From positions 1 through 16,949 of the forward strand of contig USEH01000023.1 of assembly GCA_900553675.1 (NCBI GenBank): 16,949 bases of DNA, given 5' to 3'. The DNA comes from an uncultured Ruminococcus sp. (GTDB taxonomy: Bacteria; Bacillota; Clostridia; Oscillospirales; Ruminococcaceae). A program made the translations under genes and the position numbers. Of this stretch, positions 1-7,270 are shown one piece after another (the first letter of the stretch is position 1; each line of letters opens with the position of its first letter). The notes beneath the pieces were generated by a model, which searched no databases, was not told the DNA's origin, and saw nothing but the letters and a program-made list of their open reading frames with translations.

Positions 1-103
1 TATTGACAAGCGACTTACAAAGTTGATGCCGTCACCTGCTGCCTTGAAAGGCTGGCGAACTTTTTACATTTTTGCTTTTATCACTTTGCTTTTTACTTCA
101 CTA

Positions 104-132
104 TTGACTTTTTCCGTCGCATTAACTATAAT
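104..132 (+). promoter_or_regulatory. sigma-A-type promoter of the M28 peptidase gene
   Basis: The -35 box TTGACT (104-109) and a perfect -10 box TATAAT (127-132) are separated by 17 bases. Transcription should begin near 139, giving a leader of about 40 bases before the ATG at 181. This promoter is close to consensus, so steady housekeeping-level expression is expected. No operator-like palindrome overlaps it. Confidence 0.8.
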
Positions 133-180
133 TAACAATGGTAATGTTATGAATCATTGCAAGAAAGGACACACTTATCT

Positions 181-1410
181 ATGACAAAAAAATCAATGCT
201 TAAAATTTTCCGCGACACCGCGCGCGTAAGAATGGGCGGAACCGCCTCCGAGCTTGAAGCTGCCCGCTACATTCAGGAGCTTTGCGCTTCCTTCGGCGGC
301 GAGGCTGTTATCGAGCCTTTTGCCGTTCAGATGGGAGACGACATCAGCGCCACTCTCGTCGTTGACGGCGTTTCTGTTCCCTGCAAGGGATATATGTGCT
401 GCGGCTCGGGCGAAATATCCGCTCCCCTTTACTATCTCCGCGCAACCGACAAATACAGCCTTTCCAAGTGCAAGGATAAAATCGTTCTTATCGACGGCTA
501 CCTGGGTCACTGGATATACAAGGATATGCTTGACAATGGCGCTCTTGCCTTTATCACCTACGACGGTCACGTAAACTACTCCGACAGGGACATCGACCAG
601 CGCGAGCTGCGGGCGATGGTAGTTGCCGAGGACAAAAAGCTTTTGGGCGTAAACATCAACGCCAAGGACGCTATAAAGCTCATCAAGAACGACGCCAAGG
701 AAGCCACAATCACCGTATCCCAGAACGAATACGAGGGCGAAAGCCGCAACGTTGTTCTAACTCTCCCGGGTGAAACCGACGAGACGATAGTCTTCAGCGC
801 TCACTACGACTCCACCTCGCTCTCTCAGGGCGCATACGACAATATGTCCGGAAGCGTGGGAATTTTGGCGGTTGCCGAGCATTTTGCAAAAGCTCCTCAC
901 AAGCGCACCCTTAAATTCGTATGGTGCGGAAGTGAGGAAAGAGGACTTTTAGGCTCGAAGGCATACGTTGCAGCTCACGAGGAGGAGCTTGACAAAGTCG
1001 TCCTCAACATCAACCTCGACATGATAGGCTGCATAATGGGCAAGTTCATCGCCTGCTGCACCTCCGAGGACAAGCTTGTAAGCTACATTACCTACATGGC
1101 GGATGAACTCGGCTTCCCGGTAAAAGCCAAGCAGGATGTATATTCCAGCGACTCCACGCCGTTTGCGGATAAGGGAATCCCAGCAGTAAGCTTTGCAAGA
1201 ATCGCCCCCGGCAACACCGCAACCATCCACAACAGCTACGACACTATGGCTCTTATGAAATATGAAAACATGGCGGCAGACATCAGCTTTATCACCGCGT
1301 TCTCGGAGAGGATGGTAAACGCCGCCCGCTGCCCGGTTGCCCGCGAGATGCCGGACAACATGAAGGAAGAGCTTGATTACTACCTGCTGAGAAAGAGAAA
1401 AAACAAATAA
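181..1410 (+). CDS. M28 family zinc metallopeptidase (aminopeptidase-like)
   Basis: Predicted di-zinc exopeptidase of MEROPS family M28, 409 residues. The five metal ligands are visible in order: H208 (SAHYDS), D220 (AYDNMSG), E253 with the preceding catalytic-base E252 (GSEERGLLGS), D280 (NLDMIG) and H350 (TIHNSYD). Residues about 45-180 resemble the PA-type insert found in many M28 enzymes. There is no signal peptide or membrane segment, so it should act in the cytosol, probably trimming peptides; the substrate is unknown. I chose the ATG at 181 because AGAAAGGA (162-169) is a suitable ribosome binding site. A TTG at 157 is in frame but has no such site and lies less than 20 bases from the predicted transcription start. 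The gene stands alone on the + strand, with its own promoter and a shared terminator downstream. Confidence 0.9.
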   Translation: MTKKSMLKIFRDTARVRMGGTASELEAARYIQELCASFGGEAVIEPFAVQMGDDISATLVVDGVSVPCKGYMCCGSGEISAPLYYLRATDKYSLSKCKDKIVLIDGYLGHWIYKDMLDNGALAFITYDGHVNYSDRDIDQRELRAMVVAEDKKLLGVNINAKDAIKLIKNDAKEATITVSQNEYEGESRNVVLTLPGETDETIVFSAHYDSTSLSQGAYDNMSGSVGILAVAEHFAKAPHKRTLKFVWCGSEERGLLGSKAYVAAHEEELDKVVLNINLDMIGCIMGKFIACCTSEDKLVSYITYMADELGFPVKAKQDVYSSDSTPFADKGIPAVSFARIAPGNTATIHNSYDTMALMKYENMAADISFITAFSERMVNAARCPVAREMPDNMKEELDYYLLRKRKNK

Positions 1411-1488
1411 CGGAATAGCAGTCTTTGAACGCGCAAAGCTTATAGAATTTCTTAAGAATTCGCTTGAGCTGTAAATAGACAGAATTGC

Positions 1489-1529
1489 AAAAATCACCCG
1501 GCATTATGATAAGCTGCCGGGTGATTTTT
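1489..1529. terminator. bidirectional rho-independent terminator
   Basis: Perfect inverted repeat with 15-base arms (1489-1503 and 1515-1529) and an 11-base loop. The core is GC-rich (CACCCGGCA / TGCCGGGTG) and flanked by A5 and T5 runs, so it reads as an intrinsic terminator on either strand. It lies between the converging peptidase gene (ends 1410) and sigma-factor gene (ends 1534), only four bases beyond the latter's stop codon, and should insulate both. Confidence 0.9.
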
Positions 1530-1533
1530 AATT

Positions 1534-3081
1534 TCATCTCTCAATTATAGCGTCGCAATAGTAGTTTTCGGACGGCATTGCAATTCTGCCTGTTTTTTGA
1601 CCGTAATTTATTACTGTGGTAAAAAGAGCCTTAAACATCGCATTCATATTTCTTGCACATTCATCATCAAGATGCTTTGGGAAAAGCTTTCTGTAGCCGC
1701 TTACAAACCTGTTAACGGCCTCGCAGTACTCCGGCATAAGCGGTGCAAGGTGCTTTTCAAAGATATCGCAAAGCTTTCGCTTATTCTCTCTTGTAATAAC
1801 CGGCAGGGTTATCTTAAAGCTTCCTTCGGGATTTCTTACAAGATACCCTTTCATTGCCGCTTGCGTGACCGAGTATTCATCCTTTGATGCTCCGGTTTGG
1901 AATATGTCCACGATAGCTCTTACATACTCGCTGAACATATCAGCCCTATACGACACTCCGCTCAGCCCGTTGTATGATATAAAGTACCACTTCTGCTCCC
2001 TGCCGTCGCCGCAGATTTCGGTGCCGATAGAGGTTCTTTTGTGCTTGCCGGTTTCCATATATCCGGAATAGCTCCAGTTGTAGCCGTCATACCTCTTCTT
2101 TATCTCAGGATATGGCAGCTTGTTATATTTATTCAACATAGCGTCAAAAGCCGAGGCATTGTAGAGATAATAAAGATCCTTTTCCGCTATATCCGCACGG
2201 TAGAAATCCACTCTCGCAGAATCCTTGGCGATACCGTCAAGTGCGGAAATCAGCTTATCCATGATGGGCATAAGCACCTTTTCGGAGTTTTCCTCGCAAT
2301 AGATTGCGTGCTTATCCGACCAGATTATAAAGTCGGTCAGATATCTGCCCTTGGAGGCTTCAACAATTGCTTCCCTTTTGACAAGATTGTCGATCCGCTC
2401 CTCGATATAGAATGCCGGAACTCCGGTGAGCTTTGCCAGCTCCTCAACGCTGCACGGATTTTCATAGCAGTAATAAAGGATGTTCTGAGATAATCCGTCG
2501 TCGATATATTGCGACGGGAACGGGATGCTATCTCCGTTGAAATTGCCGCTTCCATATATGCCTAACCTCATTTTTACAGGTCTTAATGCCGATTCTTCCA
2601 TCTGTATGCACTCCTTTTTCAGTTTTTTCCTTGCTTCGGACAGCCTCCATGTAACAGTCCCCTCCGGCAGACCTAACCTTTGGGATATCTGCTTAGTTGA
2701 AAGACCGTCGTAGTAGTAAAGAATGATGATCTGACGGTAGGCATTAGAAAGCATGGATATTTTCTGCCGAAGACTGTCATAAAGCTCGTCGTTCGGCTCT
2801 TGACTGAAGGCTTCTTCTAACATCTCGGTGGGGACGTTGTAGCAGTATACAGCTCTTTGCCTGCCGGCAGTCCTGCGAAAGCGCTTGGTCACGTTTGCGG
2901 CAACTCCCCAAAGCCACGGCTCAAAGCTTTCTTTGTTCTTAAGACCGGAAAGCCCCTGCAGCGCCGCAAGCAGTATCTCCGACGAAAGCTCGTCAGCCTC
3001 ATCATCGGTATACGTCTTGTTAACGGCGTAGCCGTAAATCCGTTCAACGTAGTCTTCTAATATCCTTTTGTCGATTTCCAT
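1534..3081 (-). CDS. sigma-70 family (ECF-like) RNA polymerase sigma factor with long C-terminal extension
   Basis: Predicted 515-residue ECF-like sigma factor. A sigma-2 region (about 8-72, containing ESFEPWLWGVAANVTKRFRR) is followed by sigma-4 (about 105-156) with the helix-turn-helix LSTKQISQRLGLPEGTVTWR. Typical ECF factors are under 200 residues. Here about 350 extra residues follow: a short linker with GIYGSGNFNGD, a winged-helix-like stretch (about 196-246, SVEELAKLTGVPAFYIEERI), then an alpha/beta region I cannot assign. No transmembrane segment is present. I chose the ATG at 3081 because GGGAGG sits nine bases upstream; an in-frame ATG at 3114 has no such site. No anti-sigma gene is adjacent, so the extension may itself control activity, as known for other ECF groups with C-terminal extensions; that is inference. 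It is the last gene before the 1489-1529 terminator and is separated from the SGNH gene by another. Confidence 0.85.
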   Translation of the reverse strand: MEIDKRILEDYVERIYGYAVNKTYTDDEADELSSEILLAALQGLSGLKNKESFEPWLWGVAANVTKRFRRTAGRQRAVYCYNVPTEMLEEAFSQEPNDELYDSLRQKISMLSNAYRQIIILYYYDGLSTKQISQRLGLPEGTVTWRLSEARKKLKKECIQMEESALRPVKMRLGIYGSGNFNGDSIPFPSQYIDDGLSQNILYYCYENPCSVEELAKLTGVPAFYIEERIDNLVKREAIVEASKGRYLTDFIIWSDKHAIYCEENSEKVLMPIMDKLISALDGIAKDSARVDFYRADIAEKDLYYLYNASAFDAMLNKYNKLPYPEIKKRYDGYNWSYSGYMETGKHKRTSIGTEICGDGREQKWYFISYNGLSGVSYRADMFSEYVRAIVDIFQTGASKDEYSVTQAAMKGYLVRNPEGSFKITLPVITRENKRKLCDIFEKHLAPLMPEYCEAVNRFVSGYRKLFPKHLDDECARNMNAMFKALFTTVINYGQKTGRIAMPSENYYCDAIIER

Positions 3082-3140
3082 GCCTTTCTGCCTCCCTTCA
3101 CCTATAAAGTGCATATCAAACGTGTTTCATTGGGTACATG

Positions 3141-3184
3141 AAAGAAAAAATTTTGACCGGCGGAAGTATTCTCACCGGTCAAAA
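3141..3184 (-). terminator. intrinsic terminator of the SGNH hydrolase gene
   Basis: Perfect 10-base arms TTTTGACCGG (3151-3160) and CCGGTCAAAA (3175-3184) enclose a 14-base loop. On the - strand the stem is followed by a T-rich run (complement of 3141-3150). It begins about 20 bases after the SGNH stop codon and ends about 60 bases before the sigma-factor start, so the sigma gene probably has its own promoter. Confidence 0.75.
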
Positions 3185-3205
3185 CATCATCATGCCGTAA
3201 ATTGT

Positions 3206-4435
3206 TTAGTCTGTATAGCCCACCGCCAGAACCTGCAAATCGCACTTGGGATTGCTTTCCTTTGCGGTAATTTCTATCCTATAGTCGCCCACCTCGTGGC
3301 TCTTATGAAGCTCACCGATGGTCGAACACATCCAGCCGCCCTGAACATGCTCGTCAAACTCCTTGGTTGCAACAAGCTCGCCGTTGAAATAAACCTTGCA
3401 GACTAAAACACCAAAGCTATCGCTTCCGGCACTCGGATAAACCACATAGGCGTGTCTGCCGGTAAATTCAAAGACTATAGGCTCGTTTGCTTCGTCAAAC
3501 TGCTTTGTCCAGCCGTTCGGGAAATGATCGCCCGTGCTTCCCTTTTTCCACGAACCCTTGGTTTCGTCGGTAAGCTCATAGCTGTTCTTGGTTAAAAGAT
3601 GGGCGTTTTCATAGAAGCCGTCAAACAGTCTTTCAGGCATAGTAACGTCCGCTTCGGGTGCGGGAAGCCTGTTTACCTCGTCATAGAAATAATTTATAAA
3701 GCCTGCGATAACCTCGCCGCCATAAGCTGTGGGGTGGGTGTAGTCGCCGGAAAATTCCTCCCACTTCATTGCGCCGTTGTCGAACAGATAGGTTATGCCG
3801 TCGGCATAGCTGATCATCGGGAGGTCATAGTGCTTGCCGATTTCCTTTTTCCAATCCTGAGATGTTCCGCCGTCCTGCATTCTTGCAAACAAAAGAATAA
3901 CCGCCGGCTGGGTCTTATATTCAAGACAATCCCTTAGAAGGCTTTCAAAGCCGTCCTTGTCGCTGCTGCCTCCGCCATCGTTTACGGCGTATTCGATGAA
4001 TACTATATCCGGCTCGTATGACAAAACATCATCCTCACACCTCAGCGCGCCCAGCTTCGAGCCGGTTCCCCTGTAGCCCGAATTGAAGTAGTGGACGTTT
4101 TCGCCCTTGCCCTTTGCAAAGGTATCTCTGAAATAGTTGTAGGTGCGCTTGGCGTATCTGTCCTCAAGGTCTAAAATATCGCCCTCGGTTATCGAGCCGC
4201 CAAGATATACTATATTAACGTCCTCGCCCTTCTGAGCTTTTTCTATTGCCTTTTTAAGACGGTAGGTATTTCCCATCTGAGTCAGCGACTTAATCTTTGC
4301 GTTGTTCATATACTCCTCTTTTGAAGAGGGATTGTCTATCCATTTAAGCTCCACGCCCGTAGCTCCTTTCCCACAGCCTGCAAATATCCCCGCGGTTATA
4401 ACCGCGGCAAGCAGTACAGCTATTAATTTCTTCAT
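3206..4435 (-). CDS. SGNH/GDSL-family hydrolase, predicted lipoprotein
   Basis: Predicted exported esterase or deacylase of the SGNH superfamily, 409 residues. The N-terminus is a lipoprotein signal (MKKL, hydrophobic core, then IFAGC with C21 as the lipidated residue). Visible blocks are block I VYLGGSITEG with nucleophile S81, a conserved-type Gly near 120 (NSGYRG), block III EYAVND with N152, and block V GDYTHP with D231 and H234. Residues about 260-409 form a beta-rich C-terminal domain of a kind that often binds carbohydrate. Removal of acyl groups from polysaccharide outside the cell is the most likely role, but the substrate cannot be read from the sequence. AAAGGA precedes the ATG by nine bases. 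The upstream neighbour is a sugar-importer ATPase, compatible with glycan use but separated by a terminator-like hairpin. The -3 lipobox residue is Phe, which is less common. Confidence 0.88.
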   Translation of the reverse strand: MKKLIAVLLAAVITAGIFAGCGKGATGVELKWIDNPSSKEEYMNNAKIKSLTQMGNTYRLKKAIEKAQKGEDVNIVYLGGSITEGDILDLEDRYAKRTYNYFRDTFAKGKGENVHYFNSGYRGTGSKLGALRCEDDVLSYEPDIVFIEYAVNDGGGSSDKDGFESLLRDCLEYKTQPAVILLFARMQDGGTSQDWKKEIGKHYDLPMISYADGITYLFDNGAMKWEEFSGDYTHPTAYGGEVIAGFINYFYDEVNRLPAPEADVTMPERLFDGFYENAHLLTKNSYELTDETKGSWKKGSTGDHFPNGWTKQFDEANEPIVFEFTGRHAYVVYPSAGSDSFGVLVCKVYFNGELVATKEFDEHVQGGWMCSTIGELHKSHEVGDYRIEITAKESNPKCDLQVLAVGYTD

Positions 4436-4460
4436 AATGTAATTTTCCTTTCAAAAAACG

Positions 4461-4510
4461 ATAAAATCAGCTGCTTTGCTTCTACCGTGAACCGGTTTGC
4501 AGAGCAGCCG
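4461..4510 (-). terminator. probable intrinsic terminator of the sugar-importer ATPase gene (or leader hairpin of the SGNH gene)
   Basis: Arms 4499-4508 and 4470-4479 pair over 10 positions with one G-T wobble; two more outer pairs are possible. The loop itself contains ACCG/CGGT. On the - strand the stem is followed by a T-rich stretch (ATTTTATCG, then six T). It lies between the ATPase stop (4551) and SGNH start (4435). A weak -10-like GATAAT lies just upstream on the - strand, so an attenuator-like leader is also possible. Confidence 0.5.
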
Positions 4511-4550
4511 CTATTATCGGATTAATTATCAGCCGACTTTAAGCTGATTA

Positions 4551-5693
4551 TCAGTTGACGATAGTCTTTTCGGTTTCCTTATCGAAGATATGGATTCTGT
4601 TAGCGTCCAGCGCGCAGGTGATAACATCCTGAGGTCTTGCGGTGGAGCGGTTGGAAACACGAGCGGTGAGGTTGATGCCTTCGCAGGTGAGGTAGAGATA
4701 AGTCTCCGCGCCCATCATTTCGGCAACGTTAACGGTTGCTTCGATGATACCGGTCTTAGCGGAGGAAATGAACATCTCCTCATCATGGATACATTCGGGA
4801 CGAACGCCGCAGATGATTTCCTTGTTGAGATAAGGAAGCAGAACTTCTTCGTTAACCTTGGATTCGGGAAGCTCGATATAGAACTTTCTTCCTCTTCTTT
4901 CCTTGGTATCCTCGGAACCGAACTCAACGTTGTACTTGCCGTCGATCTTGACGAGCTTAGACTCGATGAAGTTCATCTGAGGAGATCCGATGAATCCTGC
5001 AACGAACAGGTTAGCAGGGTAGGAATAAAGGGTCTGAGGAGTATCGACCTGCTGAATGAAACCGTCTTTCATAACAACGATTCTGTCAGCCATGGTCATA
5101 GCTTCGGTCTGGTCATGGGTTACGTAGATGAAGGTGGTACCCAGTCTCTTATGTAACAGAGCGATTTCGGTTCTCATCTGAGCTCTCAACTTAGCGTCGA
5201 GGTTTGACAAAGGCTCGTCGAGTAAGAACACCTGAGGCTCACGTACAAGTGCACGTCCTAAGGCAACACGCTGTCTCTGACCGCCCGAAAGAGCCTTCGG
5301 CTTTCTGTCGAGCAGGTGGGAAATGTCGAGGATTCTTGCAGCTTCTTCAACCTTGCGGGCAATCTGGTCTTTGGGGGTCTTTCTGAGCTTAAGACCAAAC
5401 GCCATGTTTTCAAAAACTGTCATATGGGGATACAGAGCGTAGTTCTGGAATACCATCGCGATATCTCTGTCCTTAGGAGCGATATCGTTAACAAGTCTGT
5501 TACCGATATAAAGCTCGCCGTCGGTGATTTCCTCAAGTCCGGCAATCATACGAAGAGTTGTAGACTTACCGCAGCCTGAAGGACCAACGAAGATGATAAA
5601 CTCCTTGTCCTTAACTTCAAGGCAGAAGTCTGATACGGCTACAACGCCGCCCGGATATTTTTTGTAAATGTGCTTAAGTGATAAGCTTGCCAT
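4551..5693 (-). CDS. ugpC: carbohydrate ABC importer ATP-binding protein (UgpC/MsmX/MalK type)
   Basis: ATPase subunit of CUT1-type sugar importers, 380 residues, cytoplasmic face of the membrane. Complete motif set: Walker [10 protein letters not shown] (37-45), Q-loop Q83, signature LSGGQ (135-139), Walker B FLLDE (156-160) and H-loop H193 (VTHDQTEA). A C-terminal TOBE/regulatory domain (about 240-380) includes the sequence GVRPECI. Length matches MalK/UgpC/MsmX. AAGGAGG precedes the ATG by seven bases. No permease or solute-binding gene is nearby, and it has a promoter of its own, as for the shared multi-sugar ATPase MsmX/MsmK of other Firmicutes. That shared role is inference; the symbol ugpC follows common annotation and does not imply glycerol-3-phosphate specificity. 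Confidence 0.93.
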   Translation of the reverse strand: MASLSLKHIYKKYPGGVVAVSDFCLEVKDKEFIIFVGPSGCGKSTTLRMIAGLEEITDGELYIGNRLVNDIAPKDRDIAMVFQNYALYPHMTVFENMAFGLKLRKTPKDQIARKVEEAARILDISHLLDRKPKALSGGQRQRVALGRALVREPQVFLLDEPLSNLDAKLRAQMRTEIALLHKRLGTTFIYVTHDQTEAMTMADRIVVMKDGFIQQVDTPQTLYSYPANLFVAGFIGSPQMNFIESKLVKIDGKYNVEFGSEDTKERRGRKFYIELPESKVNEEVLLPYLNKEIICGVRPECIHDEEMFISSAKTGIIEATVNVAEMMGAETYLYLTCEGINLTARVSNRSTARPQDVITCALDANRIHIFDKETEKTIVN

Positions 5694-5752
5694 TAAAAGG
5701 CCTCCTTGCCGATTTATAATACTAACTAAATACTTAGCTTAGTCATACCATT

Positions 5753-5781
5753 ATTATAGCTGTTTGGGAATAATATCACAA
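5753..5781 (-). promoter_or_regulatory. sigma-A-type promoter of the sugar-importer ATPase gene
   Basis: On the - strand a -35 box TTGTGA (5776-5781) and a perfect -10 box TATAAT (5753-5758) are 17 bases apart. The predicted start is near 5746, leaving a leader of about 50 bases. It separates this gene from the pseudouridine synthase gene, whose stop is about 65 bases upstream. Confidence 0.75.
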
Positions 5782-5846
5782 GTGTTTTTTTTACTAAACT
5801 TAACCTCAAACCTTTATTTAATTTGACGGAAAGCGGGCAAAACGAC

Positions 5847-6569
5847 TTATTTTTTGCCTAAAACCAGTTTTTCGACCTCAAAATCTGCAAGCTCTCTTGC
5901 TTTTCCGACAGCCAACTCAGGGTCAAGCGCAAGTCCGCCTATCATTACCCTTTTAAGATATACAACGCTGTTTCCAACAGCCTCAAACATTCTTTTCACC
6001 TGATGATACATTCCCTGATGTATAATCACAAAGCACTCGTTTGCCATATCGCAGGCTTCAAGCTCAGCCGGAAGGCATTTTGTGCCGTCCTCCAGCACTA
6101 TTCCTTCAGAAAACAGCCGCGCCTCCGTGCCGTCAAGAGATTTAGCAAGCCTTACAAAGTATTTTTTTGGGACATGGCTTTTAGGAGAAAGCATTCTGTG
6201 TGCAAGCTCGCCGTCGTCGGTGATAAGCGTAAAGCCCTCGGTATCCTTGTCCAGCCTTCCGGCAGGAAAAAGCCCCGAACGCCGAAGTTCGGGCGGCAGA
6301 AGCTCCAAAACAGTCGCGCTCAGCCCGTCGCGGGTGGCGCATACCACCCCGGCGGGCTTGTTGAGCATTATATAAAGGTTCTTTTTGTAGCTTATTTCCC
6401 TGTCCCCGACCGTCACGCGGCTTGCTTCGAGGTCGATTTTTATGTCCGACGAGCGCACAGGCTTGCCGTCAACGCAGACATATCCCCTTTTGCATAGATT
6501 TTTTACCTCGCTCCGCGATATATCCACGAGCTGAGATGATATGAACTTATCCAGCCTCATAAGCGGCAT
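5847..6569 (-). CDS. rsuA: RsuA-family rRNA pseudouridine synthase
   Basis: Converts a specific uridine in ribosomal RNA to pseudouridine; RsuA of E. coli modifies 16S position 516. The protein has 240 residues, near the family's usual length. An N-terminal S4 RNA-binding domain (about 3-50, MRLDKFISSQLVDISRSEVK) is followed by the catalytic domain with LNKPAG (69-74) and AGRLDKDTEG, where D107 is the catalytic aspartate. The family fit is secure; assignment to RsuA rather than RluB/E/F rests on size and the TDDG sequence after the catalytic motif. I chose the ATG at 6569 because AAGGAAGTG lies just upstream. Extending to 6719 would add about 50 residues that do not look like the family and would push the start into spacer DNA. 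About 160 bases without a gene separate it from the DUF4830 gene. Confidence 0.88.
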   Translation of the reverse strand: MPLMRLDKFISSQLVDISRSEVKNLCKRGYVCVDGKPVRSSDIKIDLEASRVTVGDREISYKKNLYIMLNKPAGVVCATRDGLSATVLELLPPELRRSGLFPAGRLDKDTEGFTLITDDGELAHRMLSPKSHVPKKYFVRLAKSLDGTEARLFSEGIVLEDGTKCLPAELEACDMANECFVIIHQGMYHQVKRMFEAVGNSVVYLKRVMIGGLALDPELAVGKARELADFEVEKLVLGKK

Positions 6570-6730
6570 ATTTTTCACTTCCTTTTTAGAGATGCACCAA
6601 ACAAAAGCCGGGCGTTTACGTCCATAAATTGTAAGCATAATTTGAATATTTGCAGACACATCCCGGCAAATCATTCTCCGACAAACAACGGAGTAAACGC
6701 AATGCGCGACGGCAAACAAAAGTACGGCGA

Positions 6731-7198
6731 TTACAATGTATCAGCCGTCGCCTTGGCTAATCCCTGCATAAAGCCGCCCAATTCGGTGCAGCAAACATCC
6801 CCGCCGATAAGCTTGGAATCGCAGATAATAAGATTTGCCACGATATTCGGTCTTGAATCGCCGTAGTTGTACACCTCATAGGTGTAGATTTCGGCATTCT
6901 TGCCGCGGTATTTGTCTAAATCGAACCCTTGCTGAAGCTGAAGCTTGTTATACTCGGCATAAACGTCGTTCCACTCCTGCGGGATTATAACGCTTCTTAC
7001 ATCTATGGGCTTGTCGGAAATCTCCCAGCCCAAATCCTTAAGAAACGCCGCCTGCTCCGCCTCGGACGACAAAACCGTTCCGCTCGGTGCCATAACCCTG
7101 TTGAACACGTAAACAGCCGCAAGAGCTATCACCAGTGCGACAAGGATTATGCCTAAAATCCGCGCGATTTTTTTAATCTTGATGGTCTTTACAAACAT
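6731..7198 (-). CDS. DUF4830-type membrane-anchored protein
   Basis: Small protein of 155 residues with one N-terminal membrane helix (about 12-33) preceded by a basic stretch (KTIKIKKIAR), so the C-terminal domain should lie outside the membrane. The outer part (about 45-147) contains FLKDLGWEI, VIIPQEWNDVYAEYNKLQLQQ, GFDLDKYRGK and IGGDVCCTELGGFMQGL, a pattern I recognise as the DUF4830 family of Clostridia. No biochemical function is known to me. I chose the ATG at 7198, eight bases after GGAGG; an in-frame start at 7213 lacks a site. It follows the ABC exporter pair by 72 bases on the same strand, so co-transcription is possible but unproven. Family assignment is from memory of the motif pattern. 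Confidence 0.8.
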   Translation of the reverse strand: MFVKTIKIKKIARILGIILVALVIALAAVYVFNRVMAPSGTVLSSEAEQAAFLKDLGWEISDKPIDVRSVIIPQEWNDVYAEYNKLQLQQGFDLDKYRGKNAEIYTYEVYNYGDSRPNIVANLIICDSKLIGGDVCCTELGGFMQGLAKATADTL

Positions 7199-7270
7199 AA
7201 AAGCTTCCTCCAAATGTCTTTTTGGTGAAGTATATGCTTGTATCGCTTAAAAAAGTACTTGCTAAGGCGA

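Noticed and set aside
37..65. Short hairpin GCCTT/AAGGC followed by a T-run near the left edge, as a terminator of an upstream gene
   Set aside because: The stem is only about five pairs with a minimal loop, and no gene end is visible in the first 100 bases to support it.
949..1497. 182-codon open frame on the - strand opposite the M28 peptidase
   Set aside because: It is a shadow of the conserved catalytic half of the peptidase and runs into the terminator hairpin; it has no recognisable domain.
3101..3143. TGAAAC (3124-3129, - strand) as an ECF-type -35 box upstream of the sigma gene, and TTTCAT/ATGAAA as an operator
   Set aside because: TGAAAC is followed at the right distance by TTATAG, not an ECF-type -10, and the 6-base arms of the inverted repeat are too short to trust. 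Autoregulation remains possible but is not shown.
4521..4548. ATCAGC/GCTGAT hairpin just after the sugar-importer ATPase stop codon as its terminator
   Set aside because: It has a six-pair AT-rich stem without a T-run; the 4461-4510 hairpin is a stronger candidate.
7229..7234. TATACT on the - strand as a -10 box for the DUF4830 gene
   Set aside because: No acceptable -35 box lies 16-18 bases upstream; co-transcription with the exporter genes is equally plausible.
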